NCBI GenBank assembly: GCA_018907035.1
Contig: JACCIC010000285.1
Span: 372,001 to 436,000, forward strand
Direction: 5' to 3'
Length of the DNA: 64,000 nucleotides
Source of the DNA: Sycobia sp. Sy_11
Taxonomy: Eukaryota; Arthropoda; Insecta; Hymenoptera; Epichrysomallidae
In this document: positions 10,508 to 22,377 of the stretch, piece after piece
Layout: each line of letters starts with the position of its first letter
How positions within the stretch are numbered: the first letter of the stretch is position 1
Translations under genes and position numbers: made by a program
The notes under the pieces: generated by a model
The model's input: only the letters and a program-made list of their open reading frames with translations
What the model was told of the DNA's origin: nothing
Databases searched by the model: none

Positions 10508-12570
10508 TTACAGACAGTAGGGGGCAAGCATCATTATCCTGTGTCCTCGCAGCTGCCTGCTGATTTTCAGAGGTCTCACGGAGCGTAGGGGCGAGTTGGA
10601 CCTGAATAACTCGCCCTTTTTCGCATTTTCCGAACATTCGGGACAGCTGCGTAGGGTATGGCCCGGCCAACTACAACCCCAGCACAAGAACCGCGGATCC
10701 GGACCTGCTGTCCGACCTTTGTTCTTGTCGCTGAGGGGCTTGCGTACGAGCTTTCCCCTGAAGGATGGCTTCCTCTCCGACTTCGGCGAGGTCGACGCTC
10801 CGGTCTTCCGTGTACGCGGCGACCTCGGGCGTGAATCGCGACTGCTCCTCTTCGTTGTAAGAGCTGCGACACCTGGTGCCTCTAAATCAGGTGAGGTGGC
10901 TCTAAAGCCCGCCTCTTGCAAAACTTCTCTCACCAAAGCTTTGAAGTTGGGCGGCTTCACGTCCACGGTCGCGATCTTTGGTTTCGGACGCGTTCGAGAC
11001 GTGTCGGCCGCATGAAAGGCCACTTCGGGCATTATACAGTCCTCGGGTGACGGAGGTGGCTTATAATTGCGCTTCGCATCGAGGACGCATTCGGTCTCTC
11101 GAGCGAGCTCGATCAGCCGATTTACGCTCGTAATCTTTTCCCCCGGAACTAACTTCTGTATCTCCGGGAGTAGATTACGGTAAACCAGGGCGACTTGTTT
11201 GTCGTCCGACCATGGTTCTTCGAACCGACTGAGAATCATTAACAAACAAAACACGTAGTCACGTATTGGCTAGCGTTTCGCCTGCGTACGCCACTTTGCT
11301 TCGCTGATCAACTCAGCTTGGAAGCGTCGATCGACGCCATAGAAGCTTCGGGCTGCGTGGCAGAACTCTTGCCACGTGGTCCAGTCTTTCCGGGATAGAC
11401 GGTACCAATGCAGGGCGACACCGTCCAGGAGCTCCGTCATGGCATTGAGCATGTCCTCGTCCGTGAGTGGCGTCAATCTGCGACATTCCGCGATCCTCTG
11501 CAGAAATTCTTCCACGCTTTTCCCCTTGACACCATTGAATCTGATTTTCGATTGGCGCATGGTCTTACCGATGTCCGTGTGCTGGGCCAAGGTGCATGAA
11601 AGCGTTGATCGCGTTATATTCGCGGGTGAGCTCATCACATCTCGATCCATGTGATGCCCTCCCTTCCAGGCCCTTGGTACCGAGACTGGCAAGGAGCCGA
11701 AAACGTAGGCTCGCCGGTCGACTCTATAAACCTATTGCTATTGAGGTTTTTGTCACTTTCCAAGTATTACAGATCGTACATGTCTTGGAAAGTGACACGG
11801 TCGCGTCGCGGCGTTTTCTGCAGCTGTTGCTAAATGTTAGCTAGCGTAGCATGCATCTCATTTTGCCTCTGCTGGAAATCTTGGACAGTGCAGTTTTGTT
11901 GCCGCATCCAAGTTTGCAGCATATTTTGTAGGCTATGTAACCCCTGACTAAGGTTGACATTGTTTTCGAGGTCAGTAGGTTGAGGCTCGACTGTTGCATC
12001 TATCGTATGAGATGCGTCTTGCGTCTGACGTGAGATGTCATTCGTGACACACGAGTGGGGAGGCGTAGCTACGCTCGTGATGGCTGCCTGAAGCGGCGAT
12101 TCATTGGCTGTGCTCCATGCGAGCGGTTCATGCCTGTTTATCTCAGCCAAATTAAAATCGATCAGATTTTGTATTTGCTGATCGGCAGCTGTTGTGCTAC
12201 TTCTTTGGCCTGTGCTCGGATGAACTTCCCGAGCCTGCTGTATGTCAGCTGATTCATACGCTTGTTCGGCGTATGTTGCTTCCATTCGATTTAAGATAAA
12301 AGTCTTTGTTGCGTCGCGCATTGTCGAGGTGATGATTATCTTTAACAGATTTTTATCTCTACGGGCGCGTGTTTTTACAGTATCATCATCACTTTCGCAT
12401 TGTCCAAAGTGTCCCGGACTATTATTTCCTGCCAGTCTGCGATATAGCCTGGCAGCCCTTTGAAATGGGGAACCATCATTCTTTAATTCTAGTTCCGTTG
12501 TAATGATGTTTGTCTCCTCCTCGCATAGGCTTTGGAGCCAGTCGTCAAAGTCGTTTGGTGGGTTTGCCAT
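10508..12570 (-). pseudogene. gypsy gag pseudogene
   Basis: Three collinear minus-strand frames: 12570-11830 (starts MANPPNDFDDWLQS, acidic, Gln-rich N-terminal region), 11692-11270 (capsid-like core with LDGVALHWYRLSRKDWTTWQEF, the usual retrotransposon gag signature) and 11254-10508 (continuation, basic, with one CCHC-like knuckle FLCWGCSWPGHTLRSC near 10690). The second and third are in the same frame and separated by an in-frame TAG at about 11270. The first is separated from the second by about 140 bp containing a perfect 14-bp hairpin. In a live element this protein would form the cytoplasmic capsid and package RNA. Confidence 0.75.
11751..11797. other. Perfect 14-bp inverted repeat inside gag
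   Basis: TGTCACTTTCCAAG (11751-11764) and CTTGGAAAGTGACA (11784-11797) flank a 19-nt loop. The structure sits exactly in the gap between two gag frames. It may be a small insertion that broke gag or an RNA element of the transposon. Confidence 0.6.
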
Positions 12571-14445
12571 CTTTTATTTATTCAGTTGAAAATTAGAGGA
12601 AGACAAACGAACAAACGGAAAAAGAAAAAAAAATACAACGTGAGAAAAATAAAACGGAACAGTCAAAACTTTTTGTTCTTTATTTACAATAATAAAAATA
12701 ACATAAAAAATTAAAACAGACGAGAAATTTTAAATTGATTAACTGCAATTGTTAGATCAATTGCAAAACCAATTCATTCACTAGATGGATAACAAATTTC
12801 TTGGTCGTACTCCAGCAATTGGAAAACAGCGAAATAATAAATACAAATAAAAAATATAATGAAGAAAAAGACAAATTTGAGAGAATTTGTTAATTAATTA
12901 ATTAACGAATGTTAAATTATTTAATTAGTTAAATATTCAAAATAATGTAATGAATTACATCATGTTCGTAACTAACCCGTTGAGCGATGCTCGTGATAGT
13001 TGTTACGACGAGATAGAGAAGCAGAGATGAGATAATAAAATAATAAAAAAAAACTAATAAAAAAAACAACACAGAGAAAGAAAAAAAAATAATAAAGAAC
13101 AAAATATTCCAGTTTGGCAATTAATTAAAAGCCGACAATGCCGAGAGATAGTGGATTGCGAGGGCGAAAGCGCAAAAATTATAGGCGACTAACGCAAAAG
13201 AAATATGTGAAACAGAAAAAAAATTTTTTTAAATTTTTAAAAATTTTTCCAAAATTTTCAGAGATTTTCATTTTTTTTTCATTTATAAATATTCATTCAA
13301 AAAGAAAAAAAAATTTTATTTTTGCATTTTCGGAAAAATTTTATTATATATTTGATTTTATTATTTTTTTTATTATTATTTTGTATTATTTTATATTTTA
13401 TTTTATTTTGAAAATTTAAATACAAATTTTTGTTTTTGTATTTTCGAAAAATACTAAACTACAAAATATTAAAGATATAAAAATATCAAAACGAAATTCC
13501 GAAAGCGAAAAGCATAAAAGGAAAAATAATTTTGATCGATTAAATTGAGAGCAAAGAAAAGTTTGCGTTAGTCGCGTGTACACTCGTATGTATAGCGTAT
13601 AGTCGCGGTGGTGTGAAATCGACGACCTGTGTATACATACACACATTATAAATTTACACATGCGAAGACCGAGAATTATTTATTCTCGAAGAATACAATA
13701 TAATATTATAATATAATATTATAATAAGTGTGATCAATATTTAATGTGAATTAAATGTAAATAATTTTTATTTATAATAATGAAAAAAGAAAAAAATAAT
13801 TTATTATAATACATGGGATTAATGTTAATAATTTATTTTACGTAAAAAGTATAGTTACTTAATTATATTAGTTATAGCTTATTATTTGATATTAATATTA
13901 TCATTACATGTCATATTATAACTCAAATTATTAATTCATTCTATATTAACTTAGATTATATTAATATAATTAAATTAAATTATATTAAATTCAATTTGTA
14001 ATTAAATTAAACTCCCATATAAACCATTATATCAATTAATGTTTATATAAGTATTTAAATTAATCTCAGTATTATTGAAAAGCCGCTCAAATATTACATT
14101 GTCGCATTCGGCTGTATATTAAGTTTGTGCCGCTTTTCAGCATCATTTGTCTAACTGGCAGTGGCCTTGACCGCGATTGTTTACATTACCGACTCGAAAT
14201 CGCAAAGACTCTCGGCGCGCTGTACATTGGCAGTTTTCAATATAACTATCTCTTATATTAATAGATATATTATTTAAGAGATAATTATATTTGGCACAAT
14301 TATTTAATAAATTTTTTATTTGCGCTCATCCACTTAACTAGCGAATTTTCGCCGGGGCACTAGATTTTTACACAAATAAATCTATAATCAAATATATATG
14401 AATGTATATATATTCTTTATATTAAACTGTGCGATCCCGAGATCG
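12571..14445 (-). other. Untranslated leader of the first gypsy element
   Basis: Very AT-rich sequence between gag and the primer-binding site, about 1.9 kb, with long A/T runs at 13210-13440. No frame shows transposon or host similarity. A GC-richer segment lies at 14100-14235. Confidence 0.5.
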
Positions 14446-14457
14446 CGTTGGGCGCCA
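14446..14457 (-). other. Primer-binding site (tRNA-Lys type)
   Basis: On the minus strand TGGCGCCCAACG follows the LTR end TTACA directly. This string is the common primer site complementary to the 3' end of a lysine tRNA in gypsy-like elements. It fixes element orientation and the LTR boundary. Confidence 0.8.
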
Positions 14458-15115
14458 TGTAACGGTGCGCGTGTCCGCCTCGAACACGAGGACGGCGGGC
14501 ACGGCCGTTGCAAATCTGTGTCCGGCTGGGCTTAGCCCCGAATGATTCCAGCGAGGGAGCGGGGCGATTCGCGAGGGGCGAAATATCGCGTGCAGGATTG
14601 CGCGCGAAGTAGGGCGACTAATTAAATGCACTCGAAATAATAAAATCAAAATAATTAAAATTTAAGTTGGCTTTAATAGCAAGGAGTCGTACAGCGCCTA
14701 TATGCGAGACGTGCGGGACGCAGGCCGAGGGTCGCCGAGGCGACGGCGTGCGAGGAGTTCGGGAAGACAGAGAGAGAGAGAGAAGAACGGACTGCCACTT
14801 ACAATAGATGATGGGGACGTCTGTTGAACTCGCAGCACGTCCTTGTGCAGCAGCGTCTTAGTTCGCCGGAAGAGGCGGCAACTCCCCGAAGATGAGGTAC
14901 GTGGCGAGGGGGGAAAACCAAAGCACGAGGCGTGTTCCCGAAAAACCAAAAAGACAACGTAAACAGCAGTAACAAATCGAACGCGTGTCTCTCGCAGCTC
15001 TCCTATTTCTATTCTAACTGTCAAATTCGCGCGCGCGGTCGTCTCTCCCAGCTCCCCGCTCTCTCTCTCTCACTTACCTCTCCGCCAGTGTAGTCATGCG
15101 TCGGACTGGAACACA
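14458..15115 (-). repeat. 5' LTR of the first gypsy element
   Basis: About 658 bp bounded by TG and CA, abutting the primer-binding site on one side and a TATAT flank on the other. CpG-rich around 14460-15060, with a short CT/GA stretch. A GAGGTAAGTG splice-donor-like string on the minus strand lies at 15070-15079. The outer boundary is inferred from the TG/CA ends and flank, because the other LTR is truncated. Confidence 0.65.
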
Positions 15116-15120
15116 TATAT

Positions 15121-16213
15121 CTTTACATTTAAATATATTTATATACATTTATATTTAAAGACTGTTAGAGGCAAAACTAGGATCTGTAACACTGGTGGTA
15201 AATATGTAACTTACGCCTCCCCTCCCGCCAATCGTTTCATAACGTAAATGCTTACTAATACTAAAATATCATATTGAATTTGAATTATTAAAATAGTGAG
15301 GTATCTTAAAATTCTTACATTTTTTCATATCTATTTTCATGGAAAATGAAACTTCAAACATTAAAAATGATCAAATTTTCATTTAATATCGCAAATGTCA
15401 TAAAAAATCCATAGTACACTTAGCTTTTATGTTATTATGAAAAAACAATATCAAATTGGTTTGATACGAAGATAACTTTAACTATATAATTAAAACAAAC
15501 TTTCACCTACAATAAATAGATTATCAAAAATCAAGGTTCCTAAAAGATGCTAAGACCCTTTTTTCGGAACTTAATCGTTAAGGAGCGGGGGGGGGGTATG
15601 GTTAATTCGGTATAAAACAGGCATGTTTTTAAGAATTTTTTCTCGCGATACAGATACAGCCGGATTACCCAGTCAATTTGCATATAATAATGTATCATTT
15701 GAACAATATTTTCCTAAATTTTCATTGAAAAATATTGAAAATTAAGCGAATGACAGTGAATCTCCGGAGGCTCCTCGAGAAAAAGTTGTTTTGCGGTGTA
15801 CACGATTACGCACCACAGAATCATCGGAATCGGAAAAACTAAAATGCATTCTTCGAAGGAGATGTTTCGTCAGGTAACGCCGTCGAGTTTTTTTTTTAGT
15901 TTTATAATTATTGGTAGTCTTTCTCCTTACCCCTCCCCCCAATACGAATATTATAGCTTAGTATGTATATGTTAGAATCAGTTTCTACAGGGAAAAATAG
16001 TAGTGTTCGGACCATAGGAATCAATGTCCAGATATCTACCGACGATTTTTACAGGTTGATTTTTAATCAGTAAACTAAAAACAATATTTCTATGTAATAA
16101 ATATATTGTATAATAAGTAAGGAACTTTGTCGGAGGAAGTTTCTATTATGTCTTTTTAATGCTCTGATAAATTCATAAACAATATTAACATGTTGTTGCA
16201 TTCAAGAATATAT
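15121..16213. other. AT-rich spacer with dispersed-repeat fragment
   Basis: No gene seen. A G run sits at 15588-15597. At 16058-16078 there is a 21-bp identity with 2341-2361, with weaker similarity downstream (TTTGTCGGA in both), so this is another copy of an unnamed repeat. The minus-strand ORF at 15742-15942 shows no recognisable motif. Confidence 0.45.
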
Positions 16214-16215
16214 TA

Positions 16216-17494
16216 GGAGTGTGAATAAGTCTTTCCCGTTTTTTGTAAGAGATGGCGCCACCAATACTGTGCGAGTATTCAATGATTACATATGTCATAA
16301 TCAAATCTTATTCATATGTCAACAATTCCATACTAACATATTAGTTAAATTTTTTCGCATCATAAATTTTTGATATCGTGAAAATGTCGAAATTTGAGCC
16401 GATTCGGCGTCATTTGCGGGAAGTTTCACTTTATTGGTTCAATTTGAAGAAATCTGCTGCCGAGACGCATCGATTGCTTCAGGAGGCTTATGGAGAAGGT
16501 TGTGTCGATGATTCAAGTGTTCGCGGATGGTTTCGACGCTTCAAAAGCGGTGATTTCGACGTGGAAGACAAGGAGCGTTCCGGGCGGCCGCAAATCTTTA
16601 AAGATCGAGAATTGGCGACTTTGCTTGATGAAGATTTCTGTCAAACGCAAGAAGAACTTGCTGAAGCATTGGGAGTTGACCGAACAACCATTTCCAAGCG
16701 TTTGAAAGACATGGGAATGATCCAAAAGCAAGGAAATTGGGTGCCGTACGAACTGAAGCTGAGAGACGTCGAACGGCGTTTTTTCACTTGCGGACAGCTG
16801 CTTCAGCGACATAAAAGAAAGGGTTTTCTGCATCGTATCGTGACTGGCGATGAAAAGTGGATACGTTACGATAATCCGAAGCGAAGAAAATCATGGGGAC
16901 TACCCGGCCATGCATCATCATCGACGGCCAAGCCAAATATTCATGGCGCCAAGCTCATGCTCTGTATATGGTGGGACCAGCTAGGTGTGGTTTACTATGA
17001 GCTTCTGAAACCGAATGAAAGGATCACAGGCGAGGTCTATCGACAATAATTAATGCATTTGAGCCGCGCACTGCGAGAAAAACGGCCACAATACTCAGAC
17101 AGGCACGACAAAGTTATTTTGCAACATGACAATGCTCGCCCACATGTTGCACCGCCGGTGAAAACATACTTAGAAACGCTCAAATGGGAAGTCCTACCCC
17201 ACCCGCCGTATAGTCCAGACGTTGCTCCGTCTGATTACCATCTCTTCAGATCGATGACGCATGGCCTGTCTGACCAGCACTTCCATTCCTACGAGGAAGC
17301 CAAAAAATGGGTGGATGACTGGATAGAGGCCAAACCGGTCGAATTTTTTCGCAACGGGATTCGTATGTTGCCAGAAAGATGGGAAAAAGTTGTAGCTAGC
17401 GATGGCCAATACTTTCAATAATTCATTTGTAACCATTTTTTCACAATAAAGGCTCAAAATTTGAAAAAAAACGGGAAAGACTTATTCACATACC
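16216..17494 (+). mobile_element. mariner element, mauritiana-type, nearly intact
   Basis: Terminal repeats of about 28 bp sharing TGTGAATAAGTCTTTCCCGT (left 16216-16243; right as complement up to 17494) enclose 1279 bp. A TA precedes the left end (16214-16215); the right TA has decayed to TG. The transposase has the same length as Mos1 and a single stop. It is the best preserved DNA transposon in the window and probably the youngest mariner here. Confidence 0.9.
16384..17421 (+). pseudogene. mauritiana-type mariner transposase with one nonsense codon
   Basis: From ATG 16384 the frame gives 345 codons, the length of Mos1, interrupted only by TAA at codon 222 (17047-17049). Two helix-turn-helix DNA-binding regions are followed by the linker WVPYEL (119-124). 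The catalytic D,D34D triad is complete: D156 in TGDEKW, D249 in LQHDNARPH and D284 in SPDVAPSD, at the same residue numbers as in Mos1. The stop lies before D249, so the truncated product could bind terminal repeats but not cut. The Met two codons earlier is a GTG, so ATG 16384 is chosen. In life it catalyses cut-and-paste transposition in the nucleus. Confidence 0.88.
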
Positions 17495-17729
17495 TGATAG
17501 TATAGTTTTATCTTAGCTTAATATTGAAGAATTAAATAAAAATATTTAAATTTAAATATTAAAAACAGTATTTAATATTTGCACTACATTATTAGCTGAT
17601 TTTCCATGTACTATCAGTTTTTTTGTCTGACTTTATAAATACAGGAAAAATATTAATAAAAAACCTTTTATTAGTATTTTTTATGTTAAAGCATTATTGT
17701 TTTCTAAAAATTAACTGAATGAAATTTTA

Positions 17730-17914
17730 AATTTAAACTAATGAAACTTATTTAGAATATAATATTATTATATTTTTGGTTATAATTAAATTTACCTTAA
17801 AACAAGGTTGAAATTAAATATAGGATATAGTCCGGCTAAAAAATTAACATTGTTATTATGAATGCTATATTATTATTATATAAATTCATTGACGCTAATC
17901 ATGATTTTAATTAA
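17730..17914. repeat. Repeat X, copy 1, left part
   Basis: This stretch aligns with 32600-32785 (shared blocks such as AAATTTACCTT, CAAGGTTGAAA and TTATATAAATTCA). The alignment continues on the far side of the piggyBac element at 20640, showing that piggyBac inserted into this old repeat. Upstream, 17495-17730 is AT-rich and unassigned. Confidence 0.7.
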
Positions 17915-20639
17915 TCTTTAGAGGGCCGGTTTGCGCCTACAGGCGTCATGTTATTTCATTAATCATGCTTTTTTTGAAAGAACATCTAATTTTTTATTTT
18001 GGCAACATGTTCTAGGCGGAAAAAATTAAATTATATAGGAAAAATTGTTCTGCCCTCTTAAAATTTCGAGTTCTTAGGAAGGGAAAATTTGAATTATTAA
18101 TTGTAGTTTTTTGCAAAATTTGGAACTAATATCTCAGAAATCCCGGAATCAATCAGTTGAACCTCTGTTGCACGATCATTGGCTGTTTTCCACAATTTCT
18201 CAGATACTAAGTTGCAAATTTCATAAAAAATAACAATTTAGGATTCAAATTTTCACTATAAGTCGAAATAGTGAGGTGAGGGAAAGAAGTTTATTTTTTC
18301 CGCGTAGAACGCGCTGCGAAAAGAAAAAATAATATTTCCAAATAAATCAAGTTGATTCCTATATGTCAGTGTGCCCACATTAGGTAGAAAACTACTTATA
18401 TCGTTTTTCACCCTCTCAAATTCATAGAAAAATAATTTCGCCGATTTTCAATCCGCATTGCTGTTTCTGAGATATTCAGGTAGAATGTTTCAAAAATACA
18501 TTTGGTACACTAAATAATTACATTTTCGAATTTTTTAGTCAAACTTATATTGACTACATACTATCAAAATACTGGCAAGTAAAAAAATTCAGTGGAAACT
18601 ATAAGCCAAAGTGAGCCGAGTATTTATATTCACCATATAGCTATTGTAGCTAAAGTAATCTACATAAGTTTCGATTGTCATTGTTTGAATTTGTTATTTA
18701 TGAAAATGGCTAATAGTAGTGGATAGTCTAAATTAGAGTGTTGAGTTGATTCTGATGAGGAGATTGTGGAGACAGATCCTGATGATATTGACATCGTTCC
18801 AGGTTTGGACATATTTCGGGACAATTCTTTTTTCCCTCCATAAAACCATTTGTTTCACATTCTGATATGAAAGAAGATACTGGAGTATGTGGATTAAATG
18901 GTCCTATTCATTATTTTCAATTATTTTTCGATAATTTCTTTTTGGCCTTATTTGAGAAGAAACCCGTCGTTATTATTATCAAAACCCGCAATTCAAGCGT
19001 GTAAATATGAAGAAATGGGAAAATTTAGATAAAAAAGAGCTTCTAAAATTGTTTGTCCTCTCTATTCTAATGGGTCACGCCAAAAAAGGGCGCCTTGAAG
19101 ATTATTGAAGTATTTCCCCTATTTTATCAACTCATATATTCTATCAAACGATGAGTTGTAATTGCAACCGTCGGTTGTTGAGTTTTTTGCATTTACAAAA
19201 TAATAAGATTCCATCCAATCATCTGTTCAAACAGAAAATAAAAAATGTTATTGATCATCTGAAAAATGAATTTTCAAATATTTTAGATCCGGGACAAAAA
19301 ATTTATATTGATGAAAGCCTTGTTCCATGGAAAGGGCGATCGTGTTTCAAACAATATTTACCACTGGAACGCCATCGGTTCGGTATAAAAATCTTCATGG
19401 TTGTAGATTGCGAAACCGGAATCATTTTAGATTTCCTCGTTTAAACGGGTGCGAATACAGAATGTGATTCCTTCGAACTAGGCGTTTCAGGCGATCTTGT
19501 GGCCTAAATGATAAAATCTTATTTTGGAAAAGGCCATATTTTATACGTTAATAATTGGAATTCCTCTCTGATTTTGACAGAATTTTTTCACGGGCGTGAT
19601 GCTGGATTATGCGAGACAATAAAAAAAAATAGAAAAGGGCTACCTACCTTAAATGAGAAACTCAAAAAAGGCGAAATTGAAATTGCTCATAATATGATTT
19701 GGATGGTCCTAAAGTAATAGGGTGAAAAGGAGGCATACATAATAACATCCGTGCGTGAAATAGAGATTGTAAAAAATGACAAAAATCTATCTTACAAAAG
19801 AGGATAAAATAAAACCTTCTATTATCAATTATTATAAGAATATGGGAGGAATATATCTCATTGACAAGCAGCTATCATTCACAGAATCCATCAGACAATC
19901 ATTCAAGTGGGATAAAAATAATTTTTTCACTTACTCGATATGGCTCTACTATATGCTCATGCTTTATATAATAGGGACAATGCTAGATTATCGTTTCCGG
20001 ATTTTAAAAAACCAATTATTTTATCGATTCTTGTTTTAAAAGATGAACCGATGATACTAAATTCGGCAATACCTACGCGTCTCGTGGGCAAACATTTACC
20101 TGTACTTACTGAAAAGAAAAAGCGATGCCGTTTGTGTAGCATTAACAAAGAAAACTCGGAGACTGGATTTGAATATCACAAATGATTCAGTCCCTTGTGC
20201 ATTATCAATTGTTTCTATGTTTATCACATTAAAAATGATTTACCATAATTATGAATAAATCTATAAATAAAAAAAAATACTAAAAAACGTATAAAATTTT
20301 TTTTAAAAAACTCATAGAATCAGATGCTTGACACATCCACGTCATTGATTCTAGTTAATCTTGAAATCGGGCTTGCTTTGCAGAAATAATTAGTGAATGA
20401 AAGTAGAAAACCAAGCATGTGAACATTTATGTACCTTAATTCCAGCATAATCAATGAAAAAGAACAATTTTAGTTGAAGTTGGTGGTCAAAAAGAAACAA
20501 ATCACCATGTGCATTATGTTACCGGATCAGGATGACGTCTGTAGGCTTGGCCCTAATTTAGTGTATTGTGTATGACCTAAACTCACTTTTTATAGAAAAA
20601 CAGAGGTTTTGGAATTTCTCAAAATCCGGCACTTACAGG
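17915..20639 (+). mobile_element. piggyBac-like element, inactive
   Basis: TTAA occurs at both edges (17911-17914 and 20640-20643), the target duplication of piggyBac. The flanking DNA on the two sides joins into a continuous match with 32600-32870, an empty-site paralogue that fixes the boundaries. Termini are weakly inverted: both, read inward, carry a CCGG core. Subterminal inverted repeats are clear: GCCTACAGGCGTCAT (from about 17935) and ATGACGTCTGTAGGC (about 20532-20546). The 2.7 kb length is normal for the family. The transposase is broken. Confidence 0.85.
18760..20185 (+). pseudogene. piggyBac transposase pseudogene
   Basis: Across several frames the usual domain order is readable: an acidic N-terminus (EEIVETDPDDIDIVPG, about 18757-18805); the KLFVLSILMG region (about 19045); the first catalytic motif IYIDESLVPWKGR (19300-19340); a block in which the second catalytic Asp is Asn (YVNNWNSS, about 19540), followed by KKNRKGLP; then MGGIYLIDKQLSF, with Tyr in place of the expected Asp; and a C-terminal cysteine-rich tail KKRCRLCSINK (about 20115-20150). 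Stops separate the pieces. At least two catalytic positions and the frame are lost, so it cannot transpose. Confidence 0.82.
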
Positions 20640-20712
20640 TTAATAAATCGTAAATTTATATCGAGTACCGAATTTGGAATATTGAATTCACTTATACGCA
20701 CGCTATACCTTA
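20640..20712. repeat. Repeat X, copy 1, right part
   Basis: Continues the alignment to 32785-32870 (shared TAAATTTATATCGA and ATTCACTTATACG). Ends where a mariner end fragment begins. Confidence 0.65.
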
Positions 20713-20714
20713 TA

Positions 20715-20770
20715 CTACAATATACAAATATGAGCAAGACTTTTCAAATCGAATTTTCCGGGTTTATTTA
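20715..20770 (+). mobile_element. Mariner terminal fragment
   Basis: Preceded by TA and matching the left end of the mariner at 56073 (CTAYTGTGTACAAATATGA-type terminus, then TTTTCAA and CCGGGTTTAT). Truncated abruptly by the LTR at 20774. Confidence 0.6.
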
Positions 20771-20773
20771 TTT

Positions 20774-20932
20774 ATTCCGTGTAACTTTAAAAGCAACAGA
20801 GTTTTCCTTGGAGGATCTTTCCAATTGACCAGTTATTATTGTGTGTGAGCCTTTTCATCATGGTATTGTAAGTAGAGAAAAAGTAGAGTATGTTGAGTAA
20901 GTAGAGAATGTTGAAGGAGATTAGTAGAGAGT

Positions 20933-20978
<46 letters not shown>

Positions 20979-21147
20979 GAATGATTACAGAGAAATAAGT
21001 ATCATAAGTAGAAGTGAACGATTACAGAGAAAAAAGTATTGAAATAATAAGTACGGTAAAGTTATTGTATATTATAAAAATAGTCAATCGTCGGAGTAAA
21101 ATTATAATTAGCATGTAATAATTTGTTTTAATTGAAAACTTAATTTA
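20774..21147 (+). repeat. Left LTR (or LTR part) of the second gypsy element
   Basis: Matches 31224-31579 almost throughout, from ATTCCGTGTAAC to CTTAATTTA. The main difference is the length of the internal GA tract (20938-20972). It ends without the usual CA, so the boundaries are approximate. Confidence 0.7.
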
Positions 21148-22034
21148 GTATCGGATAATTATTAATAACAGATAATATTTATATATTCATAAATCAATAT
21201 TTTGTTTTAATTGATTTGCAATTGATGCATTAATATTATGAAATATCTCAATAAAACATAAAATCCTGTCCCAGGATTCTTTGGGGACGTGCTCGCTACA
21301 GGAACTAGAAATCTTAATCGAGGCGTGTGATCGGGCACGACAAAGGTAGGTGAATAGATCTAACGTCCCGTTGCATGGCATCCCTAGTTAAATGTTATAT
21401 TAGTTTTTGTTTGGAAGCGTTACTTGGCATCTTTCAGTAAATGATTTTTTTATTAAATTATCGAAATGGTAAATAGTAAAGTGTAAAGAGTAAAGAGAAA
21501 TGCAAAAAGAATAAAGAGTAAAGATGAAAGAGTAAACAGAAGAATGAAAAGAATAAAGAGTAAAGAGAAAATATATTTTTATAGAATAAAATAAGCCGTA
21601 TAGAAAAAAAAATATATATATATATATATAAATAAAAATTAATTTTCTTTAAAATATTTTTATCTTTACAAAACGAAAACATAATAATAAAATTTGTTCG
21701 AAATTCATATTCAAAATTGTAAAGTTTATAAAGTTTTAAATGAAATTGTAGTTAAATTTAAAATCTCTGAAAATAAAATTTTATTTAATAGGAGAAAGTC
21801 GTAGTTCGAAATTCAGAGTTAGCAAGGTCGGTCATGTAAACAAAGTCGCCACCGGCGACTAACACGTGAGCACCAACGGGCGAGAGAGAAAGAGAAGTGA
21901 TATAAGGAAAATATAAACGCACGCATGAAACTATGAAGAGTGTAAAATAGTGAGTGTGCTATACACAACTAGAAAACTTCTCTTCGAGAAGTGTGAAAGA
22001 GCAGAGAGAGTAAGTGTGTTCAAGTGAGTGAGAG

Positions 22035-22340
22035 AGAAAGAGTGAGAAAGTACGCGCTATATACTTCTGCTCGCCTTCAGCGTATACAGTGAGAAGGGAG
22101 AGAGAGGGAAAGGTATAGTGCTAATACGCGCTCATATATAGTTGCGCGTGACTATACCGAGAGTGAGGGAAAGAGAGGGAAAGGTATAGGTCAAATACGT
22201 GCGTACTTATACTCGCGCGTGACTATACCGAGAATAAGGGAGAGAGAAAGATAGGTATAGTAGCATACGCGTGGATATATACTTACACGCGGCAGTATCG
22301 TGAAAGAGAAAAAGAAGAGTGCGTTTATAACTCTACCGCT

Positions 22341-22377
<37 letters not shown>

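Larger units (their letters stand above)
9787..15115 (-). mobile_element. Ty3/gypsy-type LTR retrotransposon, pol deleted
   Basis: On the minus strand the order is 5' LTR (14458-15115), lysine-tRNA-type primer site (14446-14457), long AT-rich leader, gag, protease, the first residues of reverse transcriptase, then directly the end of the 3' LTR (9787-9866). The shared LTR segment is about 70 bp and nearly identical between 9793-9860 and 14463-14535. The outer ends read TG...CA, and both flanks are TATA-type sequence (before 9787 and at 15116-15120), consistent with the TATA preference of many insect gypsy elements. Reverse transcriptase, RNase H, integrase and most of the 3' LTR are lost in one deletion. 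Non-autonomous and decayed. Confidence 0.8.

Noticed and set aside
10596..11015. 139-codon plus-strand frame
   Set aside because: It is the antisense shadow of the gypsy gag frame.
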